From NCBI RefSeq assembly GCF_963169125.1, contig NC_084802.1, positions 23,715,107 to 23,779,106 of the forward strand: 64,000 bases of DNA, read 5' to 3'. How positions within the stretch are numbered: the stretch's first letter is position 1; every line of letters starts with the position of its first letter. The notes under the pieces are model-generated. The model saw nothing but the letters and a program-made list of their open reading frames with translations, was not told where the DNA came from and searched no databases. A program made the position numbers and the translations under genes. Source of the stretch: Humulus lupulus (taxonomy: Eukaryota > Streptophyta > Magnoliopsida > Rosales > Cannabaceae). Of the stretch, positions 10,641 through 21,900 are shown in pieces.

Positions 10641-11936
10641 ATGGGACCTAAGAGAAACCCCACTAGGGCATCCTCTTCTAGGAACACCAATAGACCATCT
10701 TCTTCAAGGCCATCCACTTCTAAGGAACCCGAACCACCCCCAGATTATGATGTCACCAAATTTGTAAGTAAGGCCGCTTTTGAGCGTTATACAAGGATTC
10801 GTAAGAGGAAGGTAATCAGTGAGCGGGGATTTGAGTATACGGAATCACCAAATGAACTCTCAACTTATGAAGAAATTAGGGGGGAAATTCAAAGAAGGGG
10901 TTGGGCTATGTTTGCTTCAGAGGATATTACCCATGCCAACTTGTCAGTGGTTTTGGAATTTTATGCAAACTATGTGGAGATGAAGAATGTAGGCGTATTT
11001 GTTAGAGGTGTTCAAGTTCCGGTTGGTATAGATACAATTGCTGAATTATATGATATGCCGACATATGAACGGGAGGATGATGAATATCATCAATGGGCTC
11101 ATGGAGATGATATTGATTGGGTTCATGTGGCGGAAACTTTGAGTATACCGGGAGCTCGGTTTACTGTTGTTGGTGGGGTCCCAAAATACTTGTGGCGCTA
11201 TCAATTAAATCATGTGGCGCGGGCTTGGGTGCACTTTGTGAGTGCAAGGCTAATGCCGACAACTCACATGTCAAATATCAACAAGGAGAGGCTGTTGTTG
11301 GTTTATGCCATTATGACTGGTATGAAAATTGATGTAGGCCGAGTGATTAGGAAGAGTATGAAGGATATCAGTATGTTGACCACTACGGGAGGATTAGGTC
11401 ATGCTTCCTTAATCACTGATTTATGCCGAACTTATGGAGTGGTTATGTTTGGAAGTGATGTAGTTCGGAAACCCATGTCGGCAATTTCTGCGAATAGGGT
11501 GATGGGGTATGAATTACCGACCTTAGTAGCACCACCACCTCGGCAACGTGCTGTTGATAAAAGGCCCCGAGTAGATGAAGTAGACGAAGAGGATATTGAA
11601 GCAGGTATGGAGGGTACAATTCCGGAGGAGTTTGTGCAAGAAGTACCGATTGAACAGCCGCCTATTCCACCTGCGGCGGGTAATTTTGATCCCTACATGC
11701 ATCTAATACAGAATCAGTTTCAGTATTTGGTTCAGCAGAACAACTATCAGATTGCACAGCAGCAACATATGCAGCAATACATGGCGCAGCAAAGTGAGTA
11801 TCAAATTGCTCATGTGAACCAGCTAAATGCTTTGGTCAATCGGTGGTCTATCCGAAACGAGGAAGATGTGGCTCCATTTCCTGTTCCATCTCCGTTTTTA
11901 CCGTATCCACCACCACCGCCGCCTCCACCATTTTAA
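10641..11936 (+). CDS. Second ORF of the Athila-type element (env-position protein)
   Basis: A 431-codon intact frame with a Ser/Arg/Pro-rich N-terminus, a folded-looking core of about residues 40-290, an acidic linker (about 310-340), a Gln/Tyr-rich stretch (about 350-400) and a Pro-rich end. The core resembles the putative plant transposon protein domain known from this position in Athila-lineage elements. I see no clear signal peptide, transmembrane segment or coiled-coil fusion machinery, so calling it an envelope protein is not supported. The ATG at 10641 is the first in frame after the leader. Expression from a spliced or separately started RNA is likely, because it lies about 940 bp downstream of pol. 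Function unknown. Confidence 0.82.
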   Translation: MGPKRNPTRASSSRNTNRPSSSRPSTSKEPEPPPDYDVTKFVSKAAFERYTRIRKRKVISERGFEYTESPNELSTYEEIRGEIQRRGWAMFASEDITHANLSVVLEFYANYVEMKNVGVFVRGVQVPVGIDTIAELYDMPTYEREDDEYHQWAHGDDIDWVHVAETLSIPGARFTVVGGVPKYLWRYQLNHVARAWVHFVSARLMPTTHMSNINKERLLLVYAIMTGMKIDVGRVIRKSMKDISMLTTTGGLGHASLITDLCRTYGVVMFGSDVVRKPMSAISANRVMGYELPTLVAPPPRQRAVDKRPRVDEVDEEDIEAGMEGTIPEEFVQEVPIEQPPIPPAAGNFDPYMHLIQNQFQYLVQQNNYQIAQQQHMQQYMAQQSEYQIAHVNQLNALVNRWSIRNEEDVAPFPVPSPFLPYPPPPPPPPF

Positions 11937-13337
11937 ATGTTTCTGGTAAGTCTCTTTTCCTTACACTTTTGTTTTATTTTCTTTTGTTTGCAAACATTGG
12001 GGACAATGTTTAGGTTTAGTTTGGGGGAAGAGATTTATTGTTGTCTGAGTCGTGTTTGTGTTGTTTTGGTTTTTCTGTAGTTTTGTTTTGGTTTTAATCG
12101 TGTTAGTCATGTTTTGTTAGGGTGTGAGTTGAATCAAGTTACCAATGATTAGCCAATGATACTATGATTGAATGATGAACTGTGTAAATTGAATGGGAAT
12201 AAAGCTAAAATCAAATCCGTGTGCTTGGTTGAATATTTTGTTCTATTTTTATCAAACACGTAAATAATTGAGAGCTTAATCATGATTTTGATAAATTGTA
12301 TGTGACGGAATAAAATTTATGCTTGCTAAGTTTGAAATAGGAAAGGAGGATTGGACTGGTTTATCTTAGAACTTGTTTGCTTGTTTTTTTGAGGCGAAAT
12401 CTTAGATCATGCATGCTTGGAAAAATGATTTAGGCAAATTTTTGGACCGTTTGAGCCTTTCTAGCCAACCTTGATATGTTTAATCCTTAGTTACCCATTG
12501 TTGAGCCTAAAGTGACCTTTTATTGATTGACATTTGCCTTGAGCTAATTAATTGAAAACCTGACTATTATTTTGTCTTTCCCTTGTGTATACCATGAACA
12601 TATGAATGATAATTGGGATTGATTTGTAATGGGGGGTTATGTATGGCGAGGGTTGTTAACAATGAAAAAAAAATACATTTTGAGAGAATTTTAAGAAGAA
12701 AAAGAAAGAAGAAGAAAAAATATATATATTTCAATGATGAGATAACATTACACTCCAAATAGTATTATCAAGGAATAAGTTTGGGGGAGTGTAATGTTAA
12801 ATAAAAGAAAGAAAAAAAAAATTTGTTTATGTAAGTTCTCTCAAAATGATAAGATATTGGGAACAGTGGGATTGGATTTGTGATTTGTATTTAATGTAGC
12901 GTTGGTTGGTTAGTGTTCATGGTATATGTTGAGCTTAAATGACTTTCTCATCCACCTTTGCCTAAGCCATTCAGTTATAAACTTAAAAAGACCTACTGAT
13001 TTCTGAGCATGTTTGGTCTGCATTAGTGGAGATTAGCAAGTATAGCAAGCTTATGGGATTTTATTTGGTTGTGGATTGGAATGGAAACTCAGTGAGCATA
13101 AAGGAATTCAATTACATATTATTTGTTAATCATGATTTTGAAAGCTATTATTTTTGTTGTTTGATTGAATGGAATATTTGTTTCAACTGAAATTCTGGAT
13201 TTTAAGTTGAGTTCCTTGAAGATTATATAAGTAAGTTATTTGTCATAGCTTGAGGCTTAGTATTGTTGTTGGCTTGATTCAAAAATGTGTGATTATGTGT
13301 TTGTTTTGGTTTACTCGAGGACGAGTAAAAGTCAAGT
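11937..13337 (+). other. Long non-coding tail of the Athila-type element
   Basis: No ORF of note. Three copies of an AGTTTGGGGGA-like purine tract occur at about 12018, 12778 and 13335; only the last abuts the LTR. A run of A and AAG repeats lies at 12664-12722. Tails of this length are usual for Athila elements. Confidence 0.65.
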
Positions 13338-13348
13338 TTGGGGGAATT
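13338..13348 (+). promoter_or_regulatory. Polypurine tract
   Basis: TTGGGGGAATT immediately before the 3' LTR, the expected plus-strand primer of reverse transcription. Two similar tracts upstream (about 12018 and 12778) could act as internal tracts. Confidence 0.75.
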
Positions 13349-14692
13349 TGATGAGTCTGTTTTTAGCTTAGTTTTAACATGTGTTTAGGATAAGTTTGAG
13401 TCATTTTTGGTGGAGTGTGTTGCGGTATTACGCTTGTTTGGGTATGTTTTCAGGAAATAGGAGAGGAAATCGTGAAGTTTGGCAAATGACTGAAAAATCA
13501 ATTGAAATTGAGCAATTTGTGCTAAAAGTTGATAAGAAGGGAGCTGAAGACTCATTCGCGGAGAGAATTGGTGGAATTGCAGTTTGGAATTGAGATTTTG
13601 GAAGAATTTTAGGGGCCGCGGCGCTTGAATGGAGAGCTGCGGCGCAAGGGAGAAACAGAAAGTGCCTAAATCCTGGAATTTTGAAGGGCCGCGGCGCCTG
13701 GGGGACGCGCCGCGGCGCTTGCTGAAGTCAGAGAGGGTCCGCGGGATAGAGGATGCGCGCCGCGGCGCCCGAATGCAAGGGCCGCGGCGCGTGTGGCTGC
13801 ACGTGAATTTCGTCTTTGTTATGTTTTTTTTTAGGGTTTTGGTTTAAAAGGACGTTTTTAGAGTTAATTAGAGATTATGCAGAATTAGAGAGAAACAAGT
13901 CATTGGAGGCAGAAGAAAAACATTGAGACCTAAAGTTTGAATTCTTATTCTCTTATGTAATCTCTCTACTCATGTTTATGTTTATATTTAATTTGATTGA
14001 TGTTAGTATGTCTGCTTTGAACTAATCTTTTTATTAGGGTTTTAGTGGATTCTTCTTGAAACTATGATTTCTTAATGAAATTTTTCTGAATTTCTTTCTT
14101 CTGCTGTGGATTATTTATCGTACACTTAATGCTTGTGAATGTTTGATCGTCATTTACATGTCCATATGATTTTAACCTAATCTCTGAAAAGAAAAGGATA
14201 ATTATGCTATAGATAAATAATCACAATTTCATATTAGACGAAAGTACTTTTATGAGTTGTGTAGTTTAGGGATTATGTGCTTAAAGCCTGCAATATATTG
14301 ATTACCACAGAGATGTAGGGCATAGTATATTGTAGAGAATTATAGATCCTAATAAGACTATAATATATAATTATAATCTGCTACTACAATAGAATTAAGA
14401 TATCTTGAGAATTGAGTAGAAATCATAAGTGGAAAGTTGATGAAACTAAAGCCCTAACTTTTGCATCTATTAAATTAAATCAACTCTTATTACTGCATTT
14501 ATTTAAGTGTTAGTAGTTTCCTAATTTTTAGTAGTAAGTATTTTAATTGTAATCTGAAATTATTAAGCAAATCAATTAGAATTAGAGATTAATTGTTGGT
14601 GATTAATATCAGTCTTCGTGGGATCGACACTTAACTTATCATATATTATTTGATTAGACCACGTATACTTGCGTGTTACATTTTTGCGATCA
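13349..14692 (+). repeat. 3' LTR of the Athila-type element
   Basis: 1344 bp, the same length and boundaries as 2856-4199, with about eight substitutions and no indels seen by eye. Followed by the duplication ctatg. Contains the GC-rich module at 13612-13797. Confidence 0.95.
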
Positions 14693-15076
14693 CTATGTGG
14701 TGCAGGTAAAGGAAGAGAAAAGCTCACCCAGCCTTGAGTGGAGAGCTTAGGTGGTTATGTGTACATATGCGGCCGCTTGACCATCACAGCCAAGACGTTC
14801 TCGAAGGAACTAGGGGGTTTACCCTATTTTTGCCACTTAGGTCGGCGGGATTGTAAATTTGAAACAGTAATGACCATTTTGTATCGAGAACAACTTGTGA
14901 ATGTTTTGATTAGCTCTGCAGAGCAGTTTGAAATGAAAAAATATCCTTTCCTTTTTATTGGTTTTTCCACCTTAACCTGTTAATCACATTTAGAGCACGT
15001 TTTTAACCAAAGGACTCAGGTAGCAGGTCAAATTTTTGGTTCACCGTAATTGTTCTGGAGTAACCAGGGCGGTACA

Positions 15077-15555
15077 AGAGATCCAACTCTTCTTGAAGGA
15101 TACACTGACACAAGCTGGATATCTAACATCCAAGACTCGAAAGGTACTAGTGGATATGTGTTCACTCTTGGTGGCGCAACTGTTTCATGGAAATCCTCGA
15201 AACAAACTATAATCACTAGATCCACGATGGAATTCGAGTTTGTAGCTCTAGATAAATGTAGTGAAGAAGAAAAACGGCTGTGTAATTTCTTGGAGGATAT
15301 TCCAATATGGCCTAAACATGTGCCTGCAATATGTATATATTGTGATAACCAAGCAACAATTGGTCGGGCACAAAATGTTTTGTATAACGGTAAGTCGACG
15401 ACATAATACTGTTAGACAACTGATCTAAACTGGAGTTATCTCGATTGATTATGTGAAGTCAAAAGATAACATTGCGGATCCGCTAACCAAAGGGTTAAAC
15501 AAAGATCAAGTTGAAAAGACATCAGAAGGAATTAGACTTAAGTCCAAAGGAAATT
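15077..15555 (+). pseudogene. Ty1/copia RNase H and pol C-terminus, right half of the split element
   Basis: Continues the copia pol cut at 993. After agaga the frame reads the RNase H start (LEGYTDTSW), then STSGYVF- and [13 protein letters not shown] blocks (ISTSG is degenerate here), then the catalytic-site neighbourhood ending at IGRAQN. A frameshift at about 15395-15410 breaks the RHNTIRQLL-type block. The remainder (VKSKDNIADPLTKGL) continues to about 15555 in another frame. Together with 418-993 this is one copia pol gene, dead before or after the insertion. Confidence 0.88.
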
Positions 15556-16153
15556 AAGGTCGATATAATGGAAACCCAACCTAGTTGACTGGAGATCCCA
15601 AGATCTAGGTTCAATGGAACAACCTAGTTATTGAGACCGAATAGGATCACTATGGGGGATTACCCCTACCCGTTCCAATGGTGAAACAGTGATGCCCGTT
15701 GTAAAAGAGGTTAAGCTCAAGTTTTTAATGACCCTTACGCATCGGAAGTTCAAGCAGAGTTATGTGGGATTGCTCTTAGATAAGAGATCACCTATGTGAG
15801 AGTGAAGTGGGGCTGCTTCGAAGGAGAATTTTGGAGGCTCAATTCTCTAAAACCTCTTACAGAGCCAGGCAGATGTTCACGGCCAAAATGAACACAACCA
15901 TGAGAACCGAAACTATGCCGGAAAGATATCTGTGTGAGATATATCATTGTTTACACAAATGACAGAACAGTTCAAAGGCATTGCGTCTACTAATCATTTA
16001 GTAAAGTAAATAAATTCTCACGATGGAATGTTCAAAGGCTAACACCCACCTATCCTACACAGGTATTAATCATAGAACTCCATCACCTTGTTGTGTCGAG
16101 TTGTGTTGGGTCATTGTTTCTTAATGTTGAGCAATTTCATTCATGTGGGGGAT
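15556..16153 (+). other. Copia 3' untranslated region and polypurine tract
   Basis: No coding sequence. Ends with the purine-rich GTGGGGGAT (16145-16153), directly followed by TGTAGG, the start of the 3' LTR. The long spacer between pol and LTR is common in plant copia elements. Confidence 0.7.
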
Positions 16154-16905
16154 TGTAGGAAAAAATTGAGTGAATGAGAAATTGATGCCTAAAATGGTAA
16201 TGTTTCGGCAAATCACTTTGATTAAAGATGATATTATCTGAATATTGTGTGATTTATTCTGATTGATTTTGGCGAATCACTTTTGTCAAATTTGAGATAT
16301 CAGAATATTGTGTGATTAATTCTAATTGATTGTCAGAAAATTACTTTGGGCAACAACTGATATTATCAGAATAGCTGTGATTAATTCTGATTGATTATCA
16401 GAAAATCACTTTGGGTAACTGCTGATATTATCATAATAAGTGTGATTAATTCTGATTGATTTTCAGAAATTAAGATTCCAAATTTGTTGGATATTTAGGC
16501 ATTAATGCACTTGATTCACACACATTTTCAACTCTCCATGAAGCCTATAAAAGGAGGCTTCTCCTCTCATTCTAGGACACACAAATACAGAGTATCACAC
16601 ACTTTGTCTCTTTCTCTCTTCAGTCTTTGTAGTATTTTCTGGTGATAAAAGGAAAGTTTGTTTCGAGTTCGCCTAAGCAGACACAGTGGTGCTTTCGTCT
16701 TGCTTGATAGTGGCTGTATCCTGGGAAGTGGTTGCTCACAAATCCTCTAGCACTGTTCAGATAGAGGGGAAAAATCTGCTTTAAAGAAAGCGCATTTTGC
16801 GTGCCTCGACTTTGGTTTATTCTTTGAACAGTTTTTTTTTTGTATTTCCATTCTTCAATTAAGTATATTAATATATATATATATATATGTTTTGTTCTTC
16901 TCCAC
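16154..16905 (+). repeat. 3' LTR of the degenerate copia element
   Basis: Starts TGTAGGAAAAAATTG after a polypurine tract. It contains four tandem U3 repeats (16206-16475), a TATAAAA box at 16546-16552 and a CT-rich leader. The right end is uncertain: no matching 5' LTR is in the window and I find no clear terminal CA with duplication. About 16905, next to a TA microsatellite, is a guess. Confidence 0.65.
16206..16475 (+). repeat. Four tandem repeats of about 64 bp in the copia U3
   Basis: Four diverged units, each built from AATCACTTT, TGATATTATC and TGTGATTAATTCTGATTGATT blocks, end about 70 bp before the TATA box. Tandem U3 repeats are known enhancer units in some plant copia LTRs (for example Tnt1); that role here is inference. 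Confidence 0.8.
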
Positions 16906-18085
16906 TATATTATTTATAACAACTGCACCATCATCATAACAACTAAAAGATAAATTTTGCCTAAGAATTTGAAGTAGAATAAATATTTTTTAATACATTA
17001 GCAATCAAATTTCTAAAGACTAACATTATTGCATCATTAGCAGCTACAAAATAAAACTGAAATAAAGAAAATGAGCTTAATTGATACCTTATTCAAGAGA
17101 AAGAATCAAGTACACCGTTTTGTTGTGATGGCAGTGGCTCGCGATGCTGGAGTGGTGAGAAGTTCAGAGTTGGCTGAGTTTTGATGTGGAGGATGATGAG
17201 TCAGGGGAGGACGTTGCTGTGATCAACGGTGGCTAGCGACATCGTTGCTATGATTAGTGGTGGCTTGCGATGCTGGAGTGGTGGAGAAGCATTGGTTGGG
17301 TTGTGAAGTGGAAGATGACTGGTCAGGGAGGACTTTATTGTATGTGAATAGCTATGTTTGGAATTGAGTGAGAGAAAGTATGATTGAAGGGTATACTTTG
17401 TAGATTCAATTAAATATTGGGTATAAAATTAACAGTGTTAAAAGGTGGCTAAAAATTAAAGAACCCTTATGAAACTGGGTATTCCACCTAATTTTTACAT
17501 AATAGATTGCCTTTTAAAAATCTAATTATCAAGCCAGTATTCCACAATTGATTTGGCAACACCAACGAAAGGTCTAAGACCTAAACTGATCTAAAATAAG
17601 AGAAAAAATCATAACACATTAGCACAAGTTAAAGTCTTTGAGGACAAGGTGATAGGCAACCATTATTCAATAACAAGTTAAAAAAAAAACAAGCAGAAAG
17701 ATCAAAACAAAGACACAAAACACACAAGCAAATCGACTATAGCAACAAAACACCCATCCCGAGCAGCACCCCCTTTGGAAGCACAACACCCATGCCATCC
17801 ACCTCTACTCAAGCACTCATGTCTCGAGCCACCACCCCACTACCAAAGAAAAGCAAGGTCCCCAGCCACACACCCATATATATTGTAAAACGAACCCCAG
17901 CCCCCAAAGTGACACCGGAGAGGAAGCCTAGCTACCGTTAGAGGCGGACCACAATGCCCAAACAACGAAAGACAAGCCAAAGAGCCACTCCACCAAATTC
18001 GAGCAACTAGCACACCAAGGCCATATATTTAATTTATTTATTTTTAATCCTAAATTTAGTGTAATTTCCCTTAAATTTAAGAGTA
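16906..18085. other. Intergenic region, no gene recognised
   Basis: 17130-17340 holds a diverged direct duplication (two copies of GGCTYGCGATGCTGGAGTGGT about 140 bp apart), possibly exon-like but without an open frame I recognise. 17740-18000 is C-rich and codon-like in places, perhaps a decayed LINE or gene fragment; I cannot assign it. Confidence 0.4.
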
Positions 18086-18093
18086 TAGTTTAT

Positions 18094-18462
18094 CAGGAAA
18101 ATACCAGTTTGGTCATTGTGTTTTTCTCAAATACGTGTTTGACCCTTATGTTTTGTTAAATGACAATTCAGACTATGTGTTTTACAAAATTGATCAAAAT
18201 AGTACACTAGACACGATTTTGGTCAAAATATTTTCAATTATAAGGTTAATTAATTCTTGGGTTGTTGGTAATGCAACGAGTTCATAGAAGCGGAGAAGGT
18301 GGTCGAGGAGCCAAGAACACAAGATTGTATTTGAAAATATTTAAACTAAAATTGGGTCTAGGATACTATTTTGACCCATTTTATAAAACACATGATTCGA
18401 ATTATCATTTAAAACTGATTGCGTATTTTAAAAAAATATGGGGGCCAAAATGGTATTTCTCC
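18094..18462. mobile_element. MITE of 369 bp with 8-bp target duplication
   Basis: Imperfect inverted ends (left CAGGAAAATACCAG, right ATGGTATTTCTCC), flanked by the perfect 8-bp TAGTTTAT at 18086-18093 and 18463-18470. An 8-bp duplication fits a non-autonomous hAT element. It sits about 450 bp upstream of the ALG12 start codon. Confidence 0.75.
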
Positions 18463-18470
18463 TAGTTTAT

Positions 18471-18912
18471 TTTGTTATATTTTGGAAAATGTAAAGTTTG
18501 GTTTATAAATTTTTTAAATTGACTTAAAATTAGTATAAATTTTAAATTATTTGAATAATCTTCACAAAAAAATTGTAGCAGAGTGTGTTTAGCAATGATA
18601 TGCCAAGAAATTATATAAAAAACATTGCAATACATTAGTCTGTTTATGTAAATTAAGTAAAAAATATGTGGTTTACTCATATTACACAAACTGTGGATCA
18701 CTGACATGTAGATTTTAGAAAAACACTACGAATAAAATAATAAAATGTAAAAATCAATTAGAAAGTGGTACAAATAAAAAGTGATATAAATCGTTAAGTG
18801 TAAGTTAAAAGTAGCATCAAATAGAAGGCCGAAACATAGCCCATCACCAAGAGCCTTCTTCTACTTCTTTTTCAGTCCTTCACTTTCTTCTCCCTCGTCC
18901 TGTGCTCTTGCA
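18471..18912 (+). promoter_or_regulatory. ALG12 promoter and 5' leader
   Basis: Contains TATAAAT at 18785-18791, 122 bp before the ATG, and a pyrimidine-rich patch at about 18850-18905 typical of plant core promoters and 5' leaders. The transcription start is not known. Confidence 0.5.
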
Positions 18913-21900
18913 ATGGCTGTCAGCTTGTCAAAGTTTCTGAAATCCTACGGCTATGATCTGCTCTTGGGTTCTATTGCTGCATTTTATGTCTTCACAGTGC
19001 CATACACTAAGGTTGAAGAAAGCTTCAACGTTCAGGTAGATTTCATTTGCTCATACTTCTCCATTCATGTTTGGTCAGCAAGAGCCTGTAGGAAAATGAA
19101 AGATTTTAGGAATTGAAGTGTTGGGATTGCTTATTTTTTAAGTAGTAACGATTAGCTACTGTGATATCTGAAGTAAGGCTCTATTTATGCTGGTGCCCAT
19201 GGAAACGTTTGTTGAGGAAAAAAAGAGAGGATTTTCTGGGTTTTCTTTTTATGTGAAATAAATTCATTGGAAATTTACGTTAACTAGATTTTATAATTAT
19301 ACAAATTACAAAGGAATTTCCTTTATGGACGAATCAATTGATGTCATTTGCTTTCCTGTTGAATAATGAGAAAATACAGGAATTGAAAAGTTTTAATTTG
19401 GTTGTGGGGTTTTATGTGGTGATGATATGTGATCACATCAATAATTTCACTCAAATAGATTTACTTTCGACGAAATGGCTTAATTGATCAATGTGTTAGT
19501 AATATTGAAAGATTATGGCTAGTTTGTTGTTGCCTTGACTCTGAATAGTTGCTATGTAAAAGCTGGGAGAATTCACAGCTTCACATGAAAGGAAGAAAAG
19601 GAATGCCAGTAGTTTGATTTAAAATATAGTTCATATCAGCTAATGAAATAATTGAACATGGTGTATTGTATAGTGTGCACGGTTTCGGATTAGTCTGGAT
19701 ATTTTGCCATGTGAGACAGAGAGAGTGACAATAAAACTTGCTTAAAGAGGAGGCAACTAGAGAAGAAAAATGGCATAGTGTGATCATGACATTAAATGGT
19801 GGATTTGCAAAAACTAGACTAGAACTGAAAGAAAAGGAAGCAAAAAAAAAAACTTTAGTAATTTGGGTGTTTTAATGCCTGGGTTAAAACTATTACTCAT
19901 TGCCTGGGTTAAAATTATTACTCATTGCCTGGGCTGGAAAAGAGATAGCCAGCACTTAGTGGAACTCTGGCATAGCATCACTCTTGTACATTGTTATATA
20001 ACCTTTTGACATTTCATAATCAAGAGAAACAAGAAGTAATAGAATTTAATTCCATTTTCCTTGTCTGCTGCTCCATTTTTCAACTATTGCTCAGAGAAAT
20101 AAATCAAAAGAAGTGATTGTTTTGAGATTCGATTTGTAGTGAAAAGGAAGCGTGACATTTTGCTATTTTTTATTGTTGACTCATATTTCAGTTTCTCGGC
20201 ATCCGTAATTTCTTCACTTGCTAACTTTTCTAAATCATTTCTTTTTTCAAGGCAATGCATGACATTCTATATCATCGGCATCACATAGATAAAGTAAGTT
20301 GTTTTTCTGTCTTTACAGAACTTTCTAAATTGTAGTTGGCTGTAAGACATCGGAATTCTGGTTTACTTTTGAATTTTTCTCATTATTACAGTATGATCAT
20401 TTGGAGTTTCCTGGAGTGGTTCCTCGCACTTTTCTTGGTACGCATGCAATGTAACTATTCTTTTGCTTACGAAATGTTGAAAACTGAAAAGGATACCCTG
20501 CATGTTGTATATAATTATTATTGTTCCTTAAAGGCTTTAACTGCATGGTCTATTTATGGTGTCTTATTCTGTACCCAAGTGACATAAGGCCCCTTTTTTT
20601 GGTTCCTTGTGCTATCTCAATTCTCAAGTGCTCTTTGTTCATCATTGAGAAAGTCCATCTGTATATGTCTACATATATATGTATATATGTGTGTGTGTGT
20701 CCAACAAGATACGTATATATACTCCTTTTGTAACTGAAGTATTCTGAAAAAAAAAAGTTTTGAGATTAGTTTCCTTATTAAACTTCTAATTTACCAAGCA
20801 ATGTAATCTATATTCCTGTAGGTGCATTGCTTGTATCTACCTTGGCATCTCCAGTCATATTGATGATAAACTTGCTGCACTTCCCAAAGCTTTATGCTCT
20901 CTTTGCAGGTACTTCAGACGCAAATATGAAATATTTGTTTGTTAAGATACTTGGAAAAGTGATTGGTTAATATCTTGAACTTTTTTTCCTGTCTTTTGGG
21001 TGAAAAGTGAAAATTTCCACTATACATCATGTTGTATCTTTAATGAAGTGATTACTGCAAGTTTGAGAGAGCAAGTGTAATGGGTAATAAGTTGATGTAT
21101 GCTACAGTTTTCGCATGAATGGTAAAAGGTACTGAGTGAGGAAAAGCAGGTCAAAGTGGGTACTGATAATCTTAAATGCTGGAATAGGGTGTAGTTCCGA
21201 TGGTGACATTATGTTGGAGTGGTGGCCCATGGCTTTAGTTGATTGGGAGAGGAAAAGGCAGTAAAGAGCTTTTTCCCTCTAGCATTATATGATTTGGCTA
21301 TGTAAACTCGTATTCATGCACATAAGATAAGCAATTGAAATCAGTAATTATATATGTAATACTATACTGTGACAAGCTTTTTTAAGGAAGAAAGTCGTAT
21401 TGTAGTTGTTGAAGTTCTAGGATTTGCAATATGGCAAAGAAGGAAATTTAATCTACTCTAATTGTATACTTTTCTGTTATCCAGTTCGCATGGCTTTAGG
21501 TTGCATTGTACTATCTACTTTACGCTTTTTCCGTCTTCAGGTATGTTCTTACTATATTTTTATTTGCATACTCTTTATATGTTCTGAGGTTGTCCAGTTT
21601 GGCTAGTTATGTATGATGTATCTTGTGAGTTTTGTGGTACTTTAAGTTATAAATATACAAGAGGCACCATTGTTTAACCATTTAGTTTAATACAAGACTC
21701 ACAAGCACTAAAGAAACTTTGATGCATGTGCTTTAGATATGCTTGATAACTTCCCATGAAGCTGGTAGTTTATGGTACCTGGAAGAGCAATGCTGCATTG
21801 ATGTCATTTGATCTACCGTTTAACTTTCACTGATGCTCCAAGTTGCCTTGCCCTGCAATCTTGTTATATTTATTTCACTAATTTAAGTAGACAAGTATGA

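Larger units (their letters stand above)
2856..14692 (+). mobile_element. Complete Athila-type Ty3/gypsy retrotransposon
   Basis: An 11.8-kb element with two 1344-bp LTRs (2856-4199 and 13349-14692), flanked by the perfect duplication ctatg (2851-2855 and 14693-14697). Order: LTR, PBS complementary to tRNA-Asp, uninterrupted gag-pol, long leader-like region, second ORF, long tail, polypurine tract, LTR. By eye the LTRs differ at about eight positions (about 0.6%), so insertion is recent. The tRNA-Asp-type PBS, the long pol with D,D35E integrase and the extra downstream ORF are the known layout of the Athila lineage. It is inserted inside an older gypsy-type solo LTR, in the stretch conserved among that LTR family. 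Confidence 0.93.
994..15076 (+). mobile_element. Gypsy-type solo LTR (about 2.24 kb net), split by an Athila-type element
   Basis: The LTR starts TGTAATGTCCCG at 994 and ends GGTACA at 15076, flanked by the perfect duplication agaga (989-993 and 15077-15081). It landed in the copia RT/RNase H region. Its two parts are 994-2855 (1862 bp) and 14698-15076 (379 bp); the gap is the Athila-type element with its own duplication. The LTR has clear similarity to the one at 51552-55785 (same opening blocks, same 3' block with TGGTGCAGGTAA and a GCGGCCGC site) and weaker similarity to 44504-46939. No internal domain, PBS or second LTR remains, so LTR-LTR recombination produced a solo LTR. Assignment to Ty3/gypsy chromovirus-like families (Tekay/Del type) is inference from the TGTAAYG...YACA ends and length. 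Confidence 0.82.

Noticed and set aside
10641..11936. Envelope glycoprotein
   Set aside because: Position fits the env-like ORF of Athila, but no signal peptide, membrane anchor or fusion motif is visible.
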